A stretch of DNA of 64,000 nt from Methylobacterium bullatum (GCA_902712845.1 LR743504.1:1152001-1216000), one strand, 5' to 3'. Counted from the stretch's first letter, positions 37,607-46,649 are shown. The notes: a model not told the origin generated them from the sequence alone. Program-made: numbers and translations.

Positions 37607-38350
37607 GTGGATTCCCTTCTTCAACTCGCCGCAGACCCGACCGCCTGGGTGGCGCTCGCCACCCTCATCGTGATGGAGGTGGTGCTCGGCATCGACAATC
37701 TGATCTTCATCTCGATCCTCACCAACAAGCTGCCGGCCCATCAGCAGACCAAGGCCCGCCGCATCGGCATCGGCCTCGCGCTGGTCCTGCGCCTCGGCCT
37801 GCTCGGCACCGTCGCCTACATCGTCCACCTGACGCAGCCGGTCTTCGAGATCTTCGGCAAGGCCTTCTCCTGGCGGGACATGATCCTCATCGGCGGCGGC
37901 CTGTTCCTGCTGTGGAAGGCGACGAAGGAGATCCACGAGACCGTCGATCCCGATGACGGCCACGAGGATGCGTCCTCCCCGGTGGCGCTGAGCTTCGCCG
38001 CCGCCGTCGGGCAGATCCTGGTCCTCGACCTCGTCTTCTCCATCGACAGCATCATCACGGCGGTGGGCATGACCGATCACGTGCCGATCATGGTGATCGC
38101 CGTCATCACCGCCGTCACCGTCATGCTGCTGGCGGCCGACCCGCTGGCACGCTTCATCGATGCCAACCCCACCGTGGTGATGCTGGCGCTCGGCTTCCTC
38201 ATCATGATCGGCATGACGCTGATTGCGGAAGGTTTCGGCGCCCATGTGCCGAAGGGCTACATCTACACCGCCATGGCCTTCTCGGCCGGCGTCGAGGCAC
38301 TCAATCTCCTCGCTCGACGCCGGAGACGGAACAAGACGACGGCGGGGTAA
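37607..38350 (+). CDS. TerC-family integral membrane protein
   Basis: A 247-residue protein with about seven hydrophobic segments. The two TerC hallmark motifs, each with an acidic residue inside the membrane, are visible: [13 protein letters not shown] and [13 protein letters not shown]. Members export Mn2+ (or are tied to tellurite resistance and protein metallation). Starts with GTG at 37607. Terminated by the strong hairpin at 38386-38427. Confidence 0.88.
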   Translation: MDSLLQLAADPTAWVALATLIVMEVVLGIDNLIFISILTNKLPAHQQTKARRIGIGLALVLRLGLLGTVAYIVHLTQPVFEIFGKAFSWRDMILIGGGLFLLWKATKEIHETVDPDDGHEDASSPVALSFAAAVGQILVLDLVFSIDSIITAVGMTDHVPIMVIAVITAVTVMLLAADPLARFIDANPTVVMLALGFLIMIGMTLIAEGFGAHVPKGYIYTAMAFSAGVEALNLLARRRRRNKTTAG

Positions 38351-38385
38351 GGGCGCAGTCCCTTCCCTTCCGTTTCACGGGAAAA

Positions 38386-38427
38386 CGAAGAAAGGCCCGA
38401 CCGGGATAACGGTCGGGCCTTTCTTCG
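38386..38427. terminator. Bidirectional terminator (perfect 18-bp stem)
   Basis: CGAAGAAAGGCCCGACCG (38386-38403) and its exact complement (38410-38427) around a GGATAA loop. The TTTCTTC on one side and its complement on the other give T-rich tails in both directions. Lies between terC (plus) and the acid-phosphatase gene (minus). Confidence 0.9.
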
Positions 38428-38523
38428 TTCCGGTAAGATCGAAGGGGTTCGGTCGATGTGTCGGCGCGCAGCCGACCTGACTTGCGCTCGGCGGATCGGC
38501 CGCCGCCGAGCCCCGGTGGCTGC

Positions 38524-39414
38524 CTACAGGATGGGTTCGCGCAGGGCCGAGGTCTCGCGGGCGCAGATCGCCGCGTCCGGCGGCGAGCCTTCCTGGGACA
38601 GGTTCTTTGCGATCTCCACGCGTGCCCGCTCGAGATCGGTCCGGAAGCCGGGATCACCCTGGAGCGAGCTGACGACGACGCTGGCCGTCGTGCGGCCGGC
38701 TTCCACGTCGCTGGCCCAATGCACGCCGCAGACGATGCGGTTCTCGCCGTAAGCCTTGCCGCGGACGAAGAACTGGGTCGCTTTCTCCGGCACCAGTGCG
38801 GCGAGGATGGACGCGTAGGCCCACCCTTGAGTCGCGTGGCTGGAGGGGAAGCTGAAGGCGTCGCCGAGCTCGCGGGTTCGCGCCACGCAGATCTCGGCCT
38901 CGTTGCCGACGAAGGGGCGCAGACGGCGGTAGTGCTCCTTGAGCGAGCGGGTGGCCCGGCTAATATCGAGGCGGGTCCGTTCGAGCAGCGTCATCAGTGC
39001 CGGCGAGCGGGACTGGTCGATCTTGCGGCCGAGCACGCAGGCGAAATCGTCGAGGATGGCCGAGGGACCGTCCGCCACGTCCGCCGTGGCGAGTTCCCAG
39101 CGCGCGCTCCCCTTGAGTCCGCGGGTCGCCGCGAAGGTAGTCTTGTCCGCCGTCTCGGCCGCCGATTGACCGCGCGGGGGCGGCGGCAGGATCGCGACGG
39201 CATCGGGCGCGGTGGCATCCGACAGGTATGGCGCGCGCGCCGGCGTTCCCGGCGTCAACGGCGTTGTCGCGACGGCCGGCGCAGAGCGGGGCTTCCCCCC
39301 TGCGGTCTTGGTGTCGACGGGATTCGGCGCGGGCGCCTGCGCCAGGGCGGGAGCCGCCATCAGGGCGCAGGACGTGAAGGCAAGCGACGCGAGAGCGGGA
39401 AGCAGAGGGGACAT
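38524..39414 (-). CDS. PAP2/class A acid phosphatase (secreted)
   Basis: A 296-residue periplasmic phosphatase. Signal peptide at residues 1-26, then a Pro/Ala-rich linker of about 60 residues. The catalytic signature is K-E-H-Y-R-R-L-R-P-F, then FPSSHAT (the nucleophile region; the usual form is PSGH) and, after about 40 residues, GVHWASDVEAGR. Compared with PhoN, the spacing is normal. Substrates are probably periplasmic phosphomonoesters. Confidence 0.82.
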   Translation of the reverse strand: MSPLLPALASLAFTSCALMAAPALAQAPAPNPVDTKTAGGKPRSAPAVATTPLTPGTPARAPYLSDATAPDAVAILPPPPRGQSAAETADKTTFAATRGLKGSARWELATADVADGPSAILDDFACVLGRKIDQSRSPALMTLLERTRLDISRATRSLKEHYRRLRPFVGNEAEICVARTRELGDAFSFPSSHATQGWAYASILAALVPEKATQFFVRGKAYGENRIVCGVHWASDVEAGRTTASVVVSSLQGDPGFRTDLERARVEIAKNLSQEGSPPDAAICARETSALREPIL

Positions 39415-39559
39415 GGCGGCGGCTCAGGATGAAATGCGTCGGGAATGGCAAGCGATAGGGGAGCCATAGTGTTCCTGAACGACACTCGTATGGCACCCTG
39501 AGCGCATGACATTTTGCCGATCCGTAACGGGTTTGCCCGCCGGTCGGCGCACGACACTC

Positions 39560-40441
39560 CTATCGGATGCCGGCGAGGATCGCGGCGGCGACCTCTCCCG
39601 GATATTCCTCGTGTGGACTCAAGGCCCCCGGAACCGGAGCCTTGGCCACATGGCCCGCGGCGATAAGGGCGTCCATTTCGGCGCCGGACCGGCGGGGCGC
39701 ACGCTCCGGACGCAAAACCAGGATCGGCGGAAGACCGTCCGCCTCGATCAGGGCGAGAAAGTCCTTGCGGACCTTGAACGGATCGAGCCCTCCGGTGACG
39801 AAGGCCGCCGTGCCGAAGCGGCCCCCCGGCTGGAGCGTCACGGCGTGTTTGTCGGCGATGATGCCGGGCGTGACATGATCCGGATCGGCATAGACATGCG
39901 CGCGCATCATCCGGCCGATGATCGGAGGACTGATGTTGATGCGGTAGAGCGCTTCGCCCAGCAGCGGGAGTTCGATGGCTTTGCGGATGCCCGAGAGCCA
40001 GCCGCGGCGCGTGTCGCCGAGGGCGGTGGGCAGCGGCCCACGCCAGGTGGGTGCGATGAGGACGAGCCGGTCGAACACGCCCGGATGCCGCCGGGCGGCC
40101 GCCACGAGATAGGGTCCCGCATGACCCGCCGCGATGCCGATGGCGTAGGGGCCGGGCAATGCCGCGAGCAGGGAATCCATGAAGGCGTGGAATGTCTCCG
40201 GCTCCATGGCGATGCGGGAGCGCGGATGGTTGCCGAAGCCGGGCCAGTCGGGGATGAGGCAGCGGTAATCGTGGCCCAGGATCTTGGCCAGGGGCCGCAT
40301 CTCCGCCCGTGCCGAGATCGACGACAGGGCCGGCAGGAGCAGGGCGGCCGGGCCGCTCCCGACGATGTCGCAGGGAGTCGGGACCTTGCGCTCCAGCACG
40401 TCGAGCTGAAAGCCACGGGTGGAGTGGGCAGGCTCGATCAT
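39560..40441 (-). CDS. Alpha/beta hydrolase-fold protein with Ala at the nucleophile position
   Basis: A 293-residue cytosolic protein with the hydrolase fold: LLLPALSSISAR (oxyanion strand), DWPGFGNHPRS, then GIAAGHAGPYL where GxSxG is expected. The centre of that motif is Ala, so the Ser nucleophile seems absent. A late His occurs in SPHEEYPGE. Either a non-hydrolytic carrier/lyase-like member or an inactive homologue. The ATG at 40441 is used; an upstream in-frame TTG exists. Confidence 0.72.
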   Translation of the reverse strand: MIEPAHSTRGFQLDVLERKVPTPCDIVGSGPAALLLPALSSISARAEMRPLAKILGHDYRCLIPDWPGFGNHPRSRIAMEPETFHAFMDSLLAALPGPYAIGIAAGHAGPYLVAAARRHPGVFDRLVLIAPTWRGPLPTALGDTRRGWLSGIRKAIELPLLGEALYRINISPPIIGRMMRAHVYADPDHVTPGIIADKHAVTLQPGGRFGTAAFVTGGLDPFKVRKDFLALIEADGLPPILVLRPERAPRRSGAEMDALIAAGHVAKAPVPGALSPHEEYPGEVAAAILAGIR

Positions 40442-40552
40442 CGCTGGCAACGCCTCATCCGGGACGGTCTGTATCGGACCGAAGATCTAACGCGCCGGTC
40501 GCCGCCGGACAGGCCGGCCCGGTGTCGCGCCAGGACCGATGACGAGCGCCCG

Positions 40553-40586
40553 CCTCTCCTCTTTCCGTGCCGGGAAAGAGGAGAGG
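40553..40586. terminator. Inverted repeat after dapD, possible terminator
   Basis: CCTCTCCTCTTTCC (40553-40566) and its exact complement (40573-40586), loop GTGCCG. The 14-bp perfect stem follows dapD on the minus strand, but no clear T-run follows it in that direction, so its terminator role is tentative. Confidence 0.5.
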
Positions 40587-40614
40587 GCCGGTCCGAATCG
40601 CATCCGAGCGCGTC

Positions 40615-41457
40615 TCAGGTGCGGAGCAACTCGTTGATGGCGGTCTTGGAGCGGGTGCCCGCATCCACGCGCTTGACGATGACGGCGCAGTAGAGGCCGG
40701 GGCCGGGCGTGCCGTCGGGCAGGTCCTTGCCGGGCGTCGTGCCCGAGACCACCACCGAATAGGGCGGCACGCGGCCGTACATGACCTCGCCCGTGGACCG
40801 GTCGATGATCTTCGTCGAGGCGCCGATATAGACGCCCATGGAGAGCACGCTGCCCTCACCGACGATCACGCCCTCGGCCACCTCGGCGCGGGCGCCGATG
40901 AAGCAATTGTCCTCGATGATGACCGGATTGGCCTGGAGCGGCTCGAGCACGCCCGCGATCCCGGCGCCGCCGGAGATGTGGCAGTTCTTCCCTACCTGCG
41001 CGCAGGAGCCGATCGTCACCCAGGTATCCACCATCGTGCCCTCGCCCACATGGGCGCCGAGATTGATGAAGGAGGGCATCAGCACGGCGCCGGGCGCGAT
41101 ATAGGAGCCGCGGCGCACGAAGCAGCCGGGCACGGCCCGGAAACCGGCCTCGCGAAAATGCTTCTTCTTCCAGCCCTCGAACTTCGAGGGCACCTTGTCC
41201 CACCAATTGGCACCATCGGGTCCGCCATGGATGATCTCCATGTCGTTGAGGCGGAAGGACAGCAGCACCGCCTTCTTGAGCCACTGGTTCACCTGCCATT
41301 CCTCGCCGACCTTCTCGGCCACGCGGGCCTTGCCGGAATCGAGGAGATCGAGGGCTTCGTCCACGGCCTCGCGTACGGCGCCCTTGGTCGAGATGTCGAT
41401 CCCGGCACGCTCCTCCCAGGCGGTCTCGATGGTGGCGGAGAGATCGGCGTGGGACAT
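40615..41457 (-). CDS. dapD: 2,3,4,5-tetrahydropyridine-2,6-dicarboxylate N-succinyltransferase
   Basis: A 280-residue left-handed beta-helix enzyme of the succinylase branch of lysine/diaminopimelate synthesis. Characteristic features are the helical N-terminal domain, [16 protein letters not shown], the hexapeptide repeats ([27 protein letters not shown]) and [16 protein letters not shown] near the end. Length is standard. Cytosolic trimer. Confidence 0.96.
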   Translation of the reverse strand: MSHADLSATIETAWEERAGIDISTKGAVREAVDEALDLLDSGKARVAEKVGEEWQVNQWLKKAVLLSFRLNDMEIIHGGPDGANWWDKVPSKFEGWKKKHFREAGFRAVPGCFVRRGSYIAPGAVLMPSFINLGAHVGEGTMVDTWVTIGSCAQVGKNCHISGGAGIAGVLEPLQANPVIIEDNCFIGARAEVAEGVIVGEGSVLSMGVYIGASTKIIDRSTGEVMYGRVPPYSVVVSGTTPGKDLPDGTPGPGLYCAVIVKRVDAGTRSKTAINELLRT

Positions 41458-41613
41458 GGCGGCGTTCCGGTCGGTGAGGGGAAGGGCCGTGCTTACAAAA
41501 GGCGGCCCTGCCTGTCACCTCGGGCCATCGCTTGAAGCGATGGCGCTTTCGTTCTTGCTGGCCTCAATCGCCGGCGCCCGCCTCCGCGGGCTCAGACTTT
41601 CGCTCCGCTCGAT

Positions 41614-41640
41614 GCTTGTCAGGACCCCGTCCTGACAAGC
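41614..41640. repeat. Perfect 12-bp inverted repeat
   Basis: GCTTGTCAGGAC (41614-41625), CCC, GTCCTGACAAGC (41629-41640). Lies in the 280-bp gap between dapD (minus) and the YARHG gene (minus). It has no T-tail. The gap also has C/G-rich stretches such as TTCGCTCCGCTCGATG but no ORF that I trust. Confidence 0.5.
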
Positions 41641-41737
41641 CCGCTCCGGGCGGCGCTCTTCGCGCCGCGAAGCCGCTCACGCAGCTTCGCGCGATCACCG
41701 TTGCCTGGCATCTCAGGGCGTCAGGCGCGGTGCGGGC

Positions 41738-42001
41738 TCACTCCCGGCAGCCGTTGCGGGTTTCCTCCCGCACGATCTCGCCGACCTTCGCCCGGTCGCG
41801 GGCCGAGAGCGGGACGTCGCGGATGTCGGAGAAGCGGCAATTGACGTTGCCGAAGGCCGCGATCGCGCGCTGCGTCTTGAAGCAGTAGCCGGCCTCCGCA
41901 TAGACCGCGTTGCGCTCGCCCCAGAGGTCCTCGCAGGGGGATGCCGCCAGGGCGGGGGCGGCGGGCAGGAGAGCGAGGCAGAGAACCACAGCAACGCGCA
42001 T
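41738..42001 (-). CDS. Small secreted YARHG-like protein
   Basis: An 87-residue protein. Signal peptide at residues 1-19 (ending ALA). The mature part reads CEDLWGERNAVYAEAGYC followed by a Phe and a later Cys pair, which matches the YARHG domain pattern (W-x2-RN-x2-Y-x4-GYCF). YARHG proteins are extracellular with unknown role. The ATG at 42001 has GGGAAG upstream; an in-frame GTG at 42007 is the alternative. Confidence 0.65.
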   Translation of the reverse strand: MRVAVVLCLALLPAAPALAASPCEDLWGERNAVYAEAGYCFKTQRAIAAFGNVNCRFSDIRDVPLSARDRAKVGEIVREETRNGCRE

Positions 42002-42097
42002 GAGCACTTCCCGGACAAGTGTTGAGGGACGGAGGACTTTTGGCCCGTCCCGGCAGGTTTTGCCAGATCGTGCGTCCGGCGAGAGGACGATACGATG

Positions 42098-42568
42098 TCA
42101 GATGGCGTCGATCCTGGCGCGCACGCCGTCGAGATCCTCGATCAACGTGCCGAGGTCGTCACGAAGGGCGGCATGGATCGCCTCGGCCGCATCGGGAAAT
42201 TCCTCGAGCACCCGGCGCATCAGCGTGGGCGTGATGCGGACGACCTCCGCCGCCGTAACGGCATGGGCATCGGTGGGGCGCTCGCCGCGCAGGAACAGCG
42301 CCATCTGGCCGATCAGGGCGGAGCGGCCGACCCTGACGGGCTCGGCACCGGCGCCACGCGGCGCCAGTTCGACCGTTCCGGACATGACGACGTATCCGCC
42401 ATCGCTGCGCTCGTTGCGGGCGAACAGCACGTCTCCCGGCGTCAGGCTGCGCCGCTCGGCGGCAAAGGAGAGGAGCCTCAGGGCGTCCCGCGCCATGAAG
42501 CTGAACAGGGGGGCGGCCGCCAGGATCGCGATGTCGTCGTCGAGCCCCAATGCCGTGCGCTCCCTCAA
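42098..42568 (-). CDS. Cyclic-nucleotide-binding domain protein without DNA-binding domain
   Basis: A 156-residue protein consisting of a single cNMP-binding beta-barrel (GDVLFARNERSDGGYVVMSG, then IGQMALFLRGERPTDAHAVTAAEV) with helical ends; residues of the phosphate-binding cassette (GQMALFLRGERPT) are recognisable. No HTH is attached, so it is not a Crp-type factor. It could sense cAMP, made perhaps by the cyclase at 21.5 kb. Confidence 0.75.
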   Translation of the reverse strand: MRERTALGLDDDIAILAAAPLFSFMARDALRLLSFAAERRSLTPGDVLFARNERSDGGYVVMSGTVELAPRGAGAEPVRVGRSALIGQMALFLRGERPTDAHAVTAAEVVRITPTLMRRVLEEFPDAAEAIHAALRDDLGTLIEDLDGVRARIDAI

Positions 42569-42598
42569 GACGGAGGCGTCCCTCCGGCGGAGCTAGCC

Positions 42599-42683
42599 TG
42601 AGTGTCTCTCACAAAACTCCCGGTGCGCTGTGGTGCTCGAAGCGAGAGTCGACCGTGATCGGGAGTTTTGTGAGGCACTCTTA
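42599..42683. repeat. 85-bp inverted-repeat hairpin element, copy 2
   Basis: Same 23-bp ends and same length as copy 1 at 22851-22935; the middle differs at about a dozen of 39 positions. It lies in the gap between two divergent genes, so it cannot be only a terminator. The outer arms pair over 14 uninterrupted bases. Confidence 0.75.
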
Positions 42684-42807
42684 GCCGAAGGCGGGCGAGG
42701 GGGAAATCCGGCGCGGCGCCCGCGCGTGGAAGGAGCGCCGATCAAACGGATGTCATGAAACCGGTGGATAGACGCGTCTCCCGAGGACGACGAGGACGGA
42801 AATTCCG

Positions 42808-43029
42808 GTGTCCAATCACTTCTGCCTGGATCCGAACGATCCCTATGCCCAATCCGAGGTCCTGGTCTTCTTCGAGGGCAGGTATCCGGATATCCGCCTG
42901 CTGTCGGTCATCGACGGGAATGAGGACGAAATCCTGTCCGATCTCGTCATCGAGCAGCAACGCGACCTGATTCGGGAGATCGCCGCCTTCTACACATCCG
43001 ATGGTGATGCGCCGAACGCGACCGTTTAA
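42808..43029 (+). CDS. Hypothetical small acidic protein
   Basis: A 73-residue, acidic protein with no signal peptide, starting at GTG (42808). The body reads FEGRYPDIRLLSVIDG then LSDLVIEQQRDLIREIA, i.e. a strand followed by a long helix. It ends 4 bp before the stop of the convergent response-regulator gene. No family recognised; possibly real because codon use and RBS-like GAGGACGG upstream fit the neighbours. Confidence 0.5.
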   Translation: MSNHFCLDPNDPYAQSEVLVFFEGRYPDIRLLSVIDGNEDEILSDLVIEQQRDLIREIAAFYTSDGDAPNATV

Positions 43030-43032
43030 TCC

Positions 43033-43719
43033 TCAGGGCAGCAGCTTGTAGCCGCCGCCTTCGGTGACGAGGATGGCGGTAACGGCCGGGTTCGGCTCGA
43101 TCTTCTGGCGCAGGCGGTAGATGTGGGTCTCCAGCGTATGCGTGGTGACCTGCGCGTTGTAGCCCCAGACCTCGGCCAGCAACGTGTCGCGTCCCACCAC
43201 CTCGCGGCCGGCACGGTAGAGGAAGCGCAGGATCGCGGTCTCCTTCTCGGTGAGCTTGAGCTTCGAGCCGCGTTCGCAGACGAGGAGCTTGGCGCCGGGG
43301 CGGAACGTGTAGGGGCCGATCTGGAAGACGGCATCCTCGCTGGCCTCGTGGCTGCGCAGATGCGCGCGGATGCGGGCGAGGAGCACCGCGAACTTGAACG
43401 GCTTGGAGACATAATCGTTGGCGCCCGCTTCCAGGCCCTCCACCGTGTCTTCTTCCGAATCCTGCGCGCTCAGCATGATGACCGGGCCGCGATAACCGTT
43501 ACGGCGCATGGTCCGCACCGCCTCGCGCCCATCCATGTCCGGCAAGCCGACATCCATGATCGCGAGATCGATCCGGTCCTCGGCCACGCGGGCGAGGGCG
43601 GATTTTGCGTCCTCCGCGCTGACGGTGACGAACTCCTCGTACAGGTCGAGTTGTTCGATCAAGGTTTCGCGCAGGGACTCGTCGTCGTCGCAGATGAGAA
43701 GGCGATGGGTGGTCGACAT
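43033..43719 (-). CDS. OmpR/PhoB-family response regulator
   Basis: A 228-residue two-component regulator. Receiver domain (residues about 6-118): acidic pair in ICDDDESLRE, phosphorylation Asp in AIMDVGLPDMDG, Lys in VSKPFKF. The C-terminal winged helix (residues 130-228) has the OmpR signature LTEKETAILRFLYRAGREVV and THTLETHIYRLRQKIE. No histidine kinase is next to it, so it is an orphan. Target genes unknown. Confidence 0.88.
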   Translation of the reverse strand: MSTTHRLLICDDDESLRETLIEQLDLYEEFVTVSAEDAKSALARVAEDRIDLAIMDVGLPDMDGREAVRTMRRNGYRGPVIMLSAQDSEEDTVEGLEAGANDYVSKPFKFAVLLARIRAHLRSHEASEDAVFQIGPYTFRPGAKLLVCERGSKLKLTEKETAILRFLYRAGREVVGRDTLLAEVWGYNAQVTTHTLETHIYRLRQKIEPNPAVTAILVTEGGGYKLLP

Positions 43720-43990
43720 CGGCCGGGGATACTTTCACACGCAACTGGGATGTGCCCGGACGGGCCGATCCCGAAAACTTGAGAGACGACCGCTTCGTCG
43801 GCCGCGAGCCTACACAGCAGAGTGATGGCGGGTTTATGTCAGAACCTTGAACGACGTCGCGCCGAAGGGGGAGTATGCACGTCCGTGACGGTTCGACCCC
43901 CGAAAAAGTTTCGCATGAGTGCCGTCGTCGCGCATCGTCGCCTCAGGAATGGGCTGGCTTGGGCCGGTCGGTCCGGTCGATAAGGTCGAC

Positions 43991-44527
43991 ATGATCCGTT
44001 TGACCCTCTCCCGCATCCGCGTCCGCCGGCTGGTGAGTGATCCCACCCGCGGGCAGATTCTCGCCGCCAATGCGATCATTCCCTGCGCGCTCGGCCGCTC
44101 CGGCATCGGTCAAGTCAAGCGCGAAGGGGACGGCCTGTCCCCGCGAGGCGTCTTCCGCCTGCGGGCCGGGGCCTATCGCCCGGACCATTTCGGGGCACGC
44201 CCCCGCACCGCGCTGGCTCTGCGCCGGACGCGACAGAACGATGGCTGGTGCGACGACCCGCGCGACCGGCGCTACAACCGGCCGATCGTCCTGCCCGCGC
44301 CCGGCGTCAGCGCGGAGCGGATGTGGCGGGAGGACGGTCTCTACGACCTCGTGGTCGATCTCGACTACAACCGCCAGCCGATCCGACCGGGGCGCGGCTC
44401 GGCGATCTTCCTCCATGTGGCACGGGCGGGATACCTGCCGACGGAGGGCTGCGTCGCGGTCAGGCGCCCGGATCTGGTCCGGTTGCTGCGGCGCCTCGGG
44501 CCGCGCACGCACCTGCAGATCCTCTGA
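43991..44527 (+). CDS. L,D-transpeptidase (YkuD) family protein
   Basis: A 178-residue protein with the YkuD catalytic core: SPRGVFRL near the start and the C-terminal HVARAGYLPTEGCVAVRR with active-site His and Cys. Unlike most family members it lacks a clear signal peptide. Such enzymes crosslink peptidoglycan or attach lipoproteins, or (when small) act on other substrates. The ATG at 43991 is the first reasonable start; the frame opens at 43919. Confidence 0.75.
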   Translation: MIRLTLSRIRVRRLVSDPTRGQILAANAIIPCALGRSGIGQVKREGDGLSPRGVFRLRAGAYRPDHFGARPRTALALRRTRQNDGWCDDPRDRRYNRPIVLPAPGVSAERMWREDGLYDLVVDLDYNRQPIRPGRGSAIFLHVARAGYLPTEGCVAVRRPDLVRLLRRLGPRTHLQIL

Positions 44528-44539
44528 CGCCCGCATCCG

Positions 44540-45862
44540 CTACCCCCGCGCCGGGAGGGCGGCCGATGATGCCTTCTGCCGGTCGCCGGGCCGCGACAAG
44601 GTCAGGACCAGGATGGCGGCGAGGATGCACAGGGCGCCGGCGGCGAAGAAGGCCGGCAGGTAGCTCGACAGGGCGGTGCGCGACAGGCCGGCGCCGTAGG
44701 CGATGGTGGCGGCCCCGAGCTGGTGGCCCGCGAACACCCAGCCGAAGACGAGGTTCGCCTTCTCGCGTCCGAACCGGGCGGCGGTGAGCCGCACGGTGGG
44801 CGGCACCGTGGCGATCCAGTCGAGGCCGTAGAAGGCGGCGAAGACCGACAGGCCGACGAAGGAGAAATCGGAGAACGGCAGGAACATTAGCGAGAGGCCG
44901 CGCAGGCCGTAATACCAGAACAGGAGCCAGCGGTTGTCGTAGCGGTCGGAGAGCCAACCCGACGCCACCGTGCCGATGAAGTCGAATATGCCCATCGCCG
45001 CGAGCACGCTCGCCCCCTGGACCGGGCCGATGCCGTAATCGGCGCAGAGGGGGATGAAATGGGTCTGGATCAGCCCGTTGGTGCTGGCCCCGCAGATGAA
45101 GAACGTGGCGAAGAGCACCCAGAACACACCCGTGCGCGACGCCTCCGCCAGGGCTCCGAGGGCGGAGCCGCTCACGACCGGCGGCGGAGCGGTGCCGGTG
45201 ACGTCGGTCTCGCCGTAGGGGGCCAGATCCATGTCCTCCGGGCGGTCGCGCATCAGCGCCGTGACGGCGAGCCCCGCCGTGAGCAGGAGGCCGCAGATCA
45301 CGAGGAGTGCCGAGCGCCAGCCGAGATGCTCGGTGAGGGCGGCGAGGAGCGGCAGCACGATGAGCTGGCCGGTGGCCGAACTGGCGGTGAGGAGACCGAC
45401 CACGAGGCCGCGCGAGCGAGAGAACCAGCGGGTCGCGATGGTGGCGCCGAGCACCAGGGCGGTGAGTCCCGTGCCGATGCCGACGACGACACCCCAGAGC
45501 ACGACCAGTTGCCAGACCTCGCTCATGAACAGAGAGGTGAGGAGCCCCCCGACGATGAGGAGAAGCGCCAGGAGCACGATGCGGCGCGGGCCGTATCGGT
45601 TCATCAGCTGGGCCGCGAAAGGCCCCATCAAGCCGAACAGGAGGAAGCGCACGGCGAGCGCCGAAGAGATCGTCGCCGTGTCCCAGCCGAATTCCTTCTG
45701 CAACGGCAGGATCAGCACGCCCGGTGCGCCGACAGCGCCCGCCGTCACCAGCATGGTGAGGAAGGTGACGCCGGCGACGACCCAGCCGTAATGGACGTTG
45801 CGACGGGCGAGGGGCGCGGCAACGACGTTCGATAGTGACCCGAAGGGAGCGGCGCTGGGCAT
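44540..45862 (-). CDS. Major facilitator superfamily transporter
   Basis: A 440-residue permease with about twelve membrane segments; the loop motif GPFAAQLMNRYGPRR between helices 2 and 3 is the MFS motif A. The ATG at 45862 has GAGG upstream and is preferred over far-upstream codons. Substrate unknown; related proteins carry organic acids (oxalate/formate-type antiporters). Divergent from a MarR-family gene, which probably controls it through the palindrome at 45941-45958. Confidence 0.85.
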   Translation of the reverse strand: MPSAAPFGSLSNVVAAPLARRNVHYGWVVAGVTFLTMLVTAGAVGAPGVLILPLQKEFGWDTATISSALAVRFLLFGLMGPFAAQLMNRYGPRRIVLLALLLIVGGLLTSLFMSEVWQLVVLWGVVVGIGTGLTALVLGATIATRWFSRSRGLVVGLLTASSATGQLIVLPLLAALTEHLGWRSALLVICGLLLTAGLAVTALMRDRPEDMDLAPYGETDVTGTAPPPVVSGSALGALAEASRTGVFWVLFATFFICGASTNGLIQTHFIPLCADYGIGPVQGASVLAAMGIFDFIGTVASGWLSDRYDNRWLLFWYYGLRGLSLMFLPFSDFSFVGLSVFAAFYGLDWIATVPPTVRLTAARFGREKANLVFGWVFAGHQLGAATIAYGAGLSRTALSSYLPAFFAAGALCILAAILVLTLSRPGDRQKASSAALPARG

Positions 45863-45940
45863 ACGGCCTCGTCGAGTTCCGCATGGGGGTTCGGCGCGAT
45901 GACCGGGCGGGAGGCCTGGCACCGCGACGCGTTCGACCCT

Positions 45941-45958
45941 TGCATAGGCGCATATGCA
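45941..45958. promoter_or_regulatory. TGCATA-N6-TATGCA inverted repeat in MFS/MarR gap
   Basis: The half-sites TGCATA (45941-45946) and TATGCA (45953-45958) are exact complements separated by 6 bp. They lie between the divergent MFS and MarR genes, where a MarR protein would normally bind to repress both. The size fits a MarR operator. Confidence 0.5.
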
Positions 45959-46017
45959 CTCGTTAGACAAGCGCGTCGTCCGCACCCCTGTGACTCGTCT
46001 CTTGAGGACCTCTCGCG

Positions 46018-46443
46018 ATGGACCATCCGGTACCGGTCTCGCAGTGCCACTGCCTCGCCCTTCGCCAGGCGGCGCGCCGGCTAACGCAGCATTACGACCA
46101 GCATCTCGCGCCGACCGGCCTGCGCACCAGCCAGTATGGCCTGTTGCGCGGTCTCGCCCGCGTCGGGCCGGTCTCCATCAACGGCTTTGCCGAGATCATG
46201 GTGATGGACCGGACCACGATGGGCCGTGCACTGCATCCGCTGGTCCGGGACGGGCTTATCGCCGCCGGTCCCGGACCGGACGGCCGCACGCGTTCCCTCA
46301 CCATTACCGAGGCCGGCCAAAGACGCATCGCGGAAGCGCTGCCCTTCTGGGAACGGGCGCAGCAGACGTTCGAGGAATGCTACGGTGCAGTACCGGCGGG
46401 AGACCTGCGCCGGGCGGCCGAGCGGCTCGCCCTGTCGGTCTGA
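46018..46443 (+). CDS. MarR-family transcriptional regulator
   Basis: A 141-residue winged-helix protein: helical N-terminus (CLALRQAARRLTQHYDQHLAP), helix-turn-helix (INGFAEIMVMDRTTMGRAL) and wing (GPGPDGRTRSLTITEAG). A cysteine-rich N-terminus (SQCHCLALR) may allow redox or ligand sensing. Probably controls the divergent MFS gene. Small-molecule ligand unknown. Confidence 0.85.
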   Translation: MDHPVPVSQCHCLALRQAARRLTQHYDQHLAPTGLRTSQYGLLRGLARVGPVSINGFAEIMVMDRTTMGRALHPLVRDGLIAAGPGPDGRTRSLTITEAGQRRIAEALPFWERAQQTFEECYGAVPAGDLRRAAERLALSV

Positions 46444-46649
46444 TAGAGGGTCGCTAGCGCGATGCGGTCCTCGGCTGCATCCCGGATCGCCCTTCGGGCA
46501 TCCGGAGAGGGGAGTTGGTTCGACAGCTTGAGAGTGCCGGTCAGGCCGCCGCCCTCGCCCATTCAAGCGCCACCTTCCCCGGCCGCCTGAAGCGAAGCGG
46601 ACGGTAAGCCGGGGGCCGGGCTATGCCCCCGTCGTGGAGCGTCCGAATC

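Noticed and set aside
36236..38245. A 669-codon open frame on the minus strand
   Set aside because: Antisense to the lipid kinase and terC, both clear families; the translation is rich in His, Arg, Gly and Asp, typical of a shadow frame.
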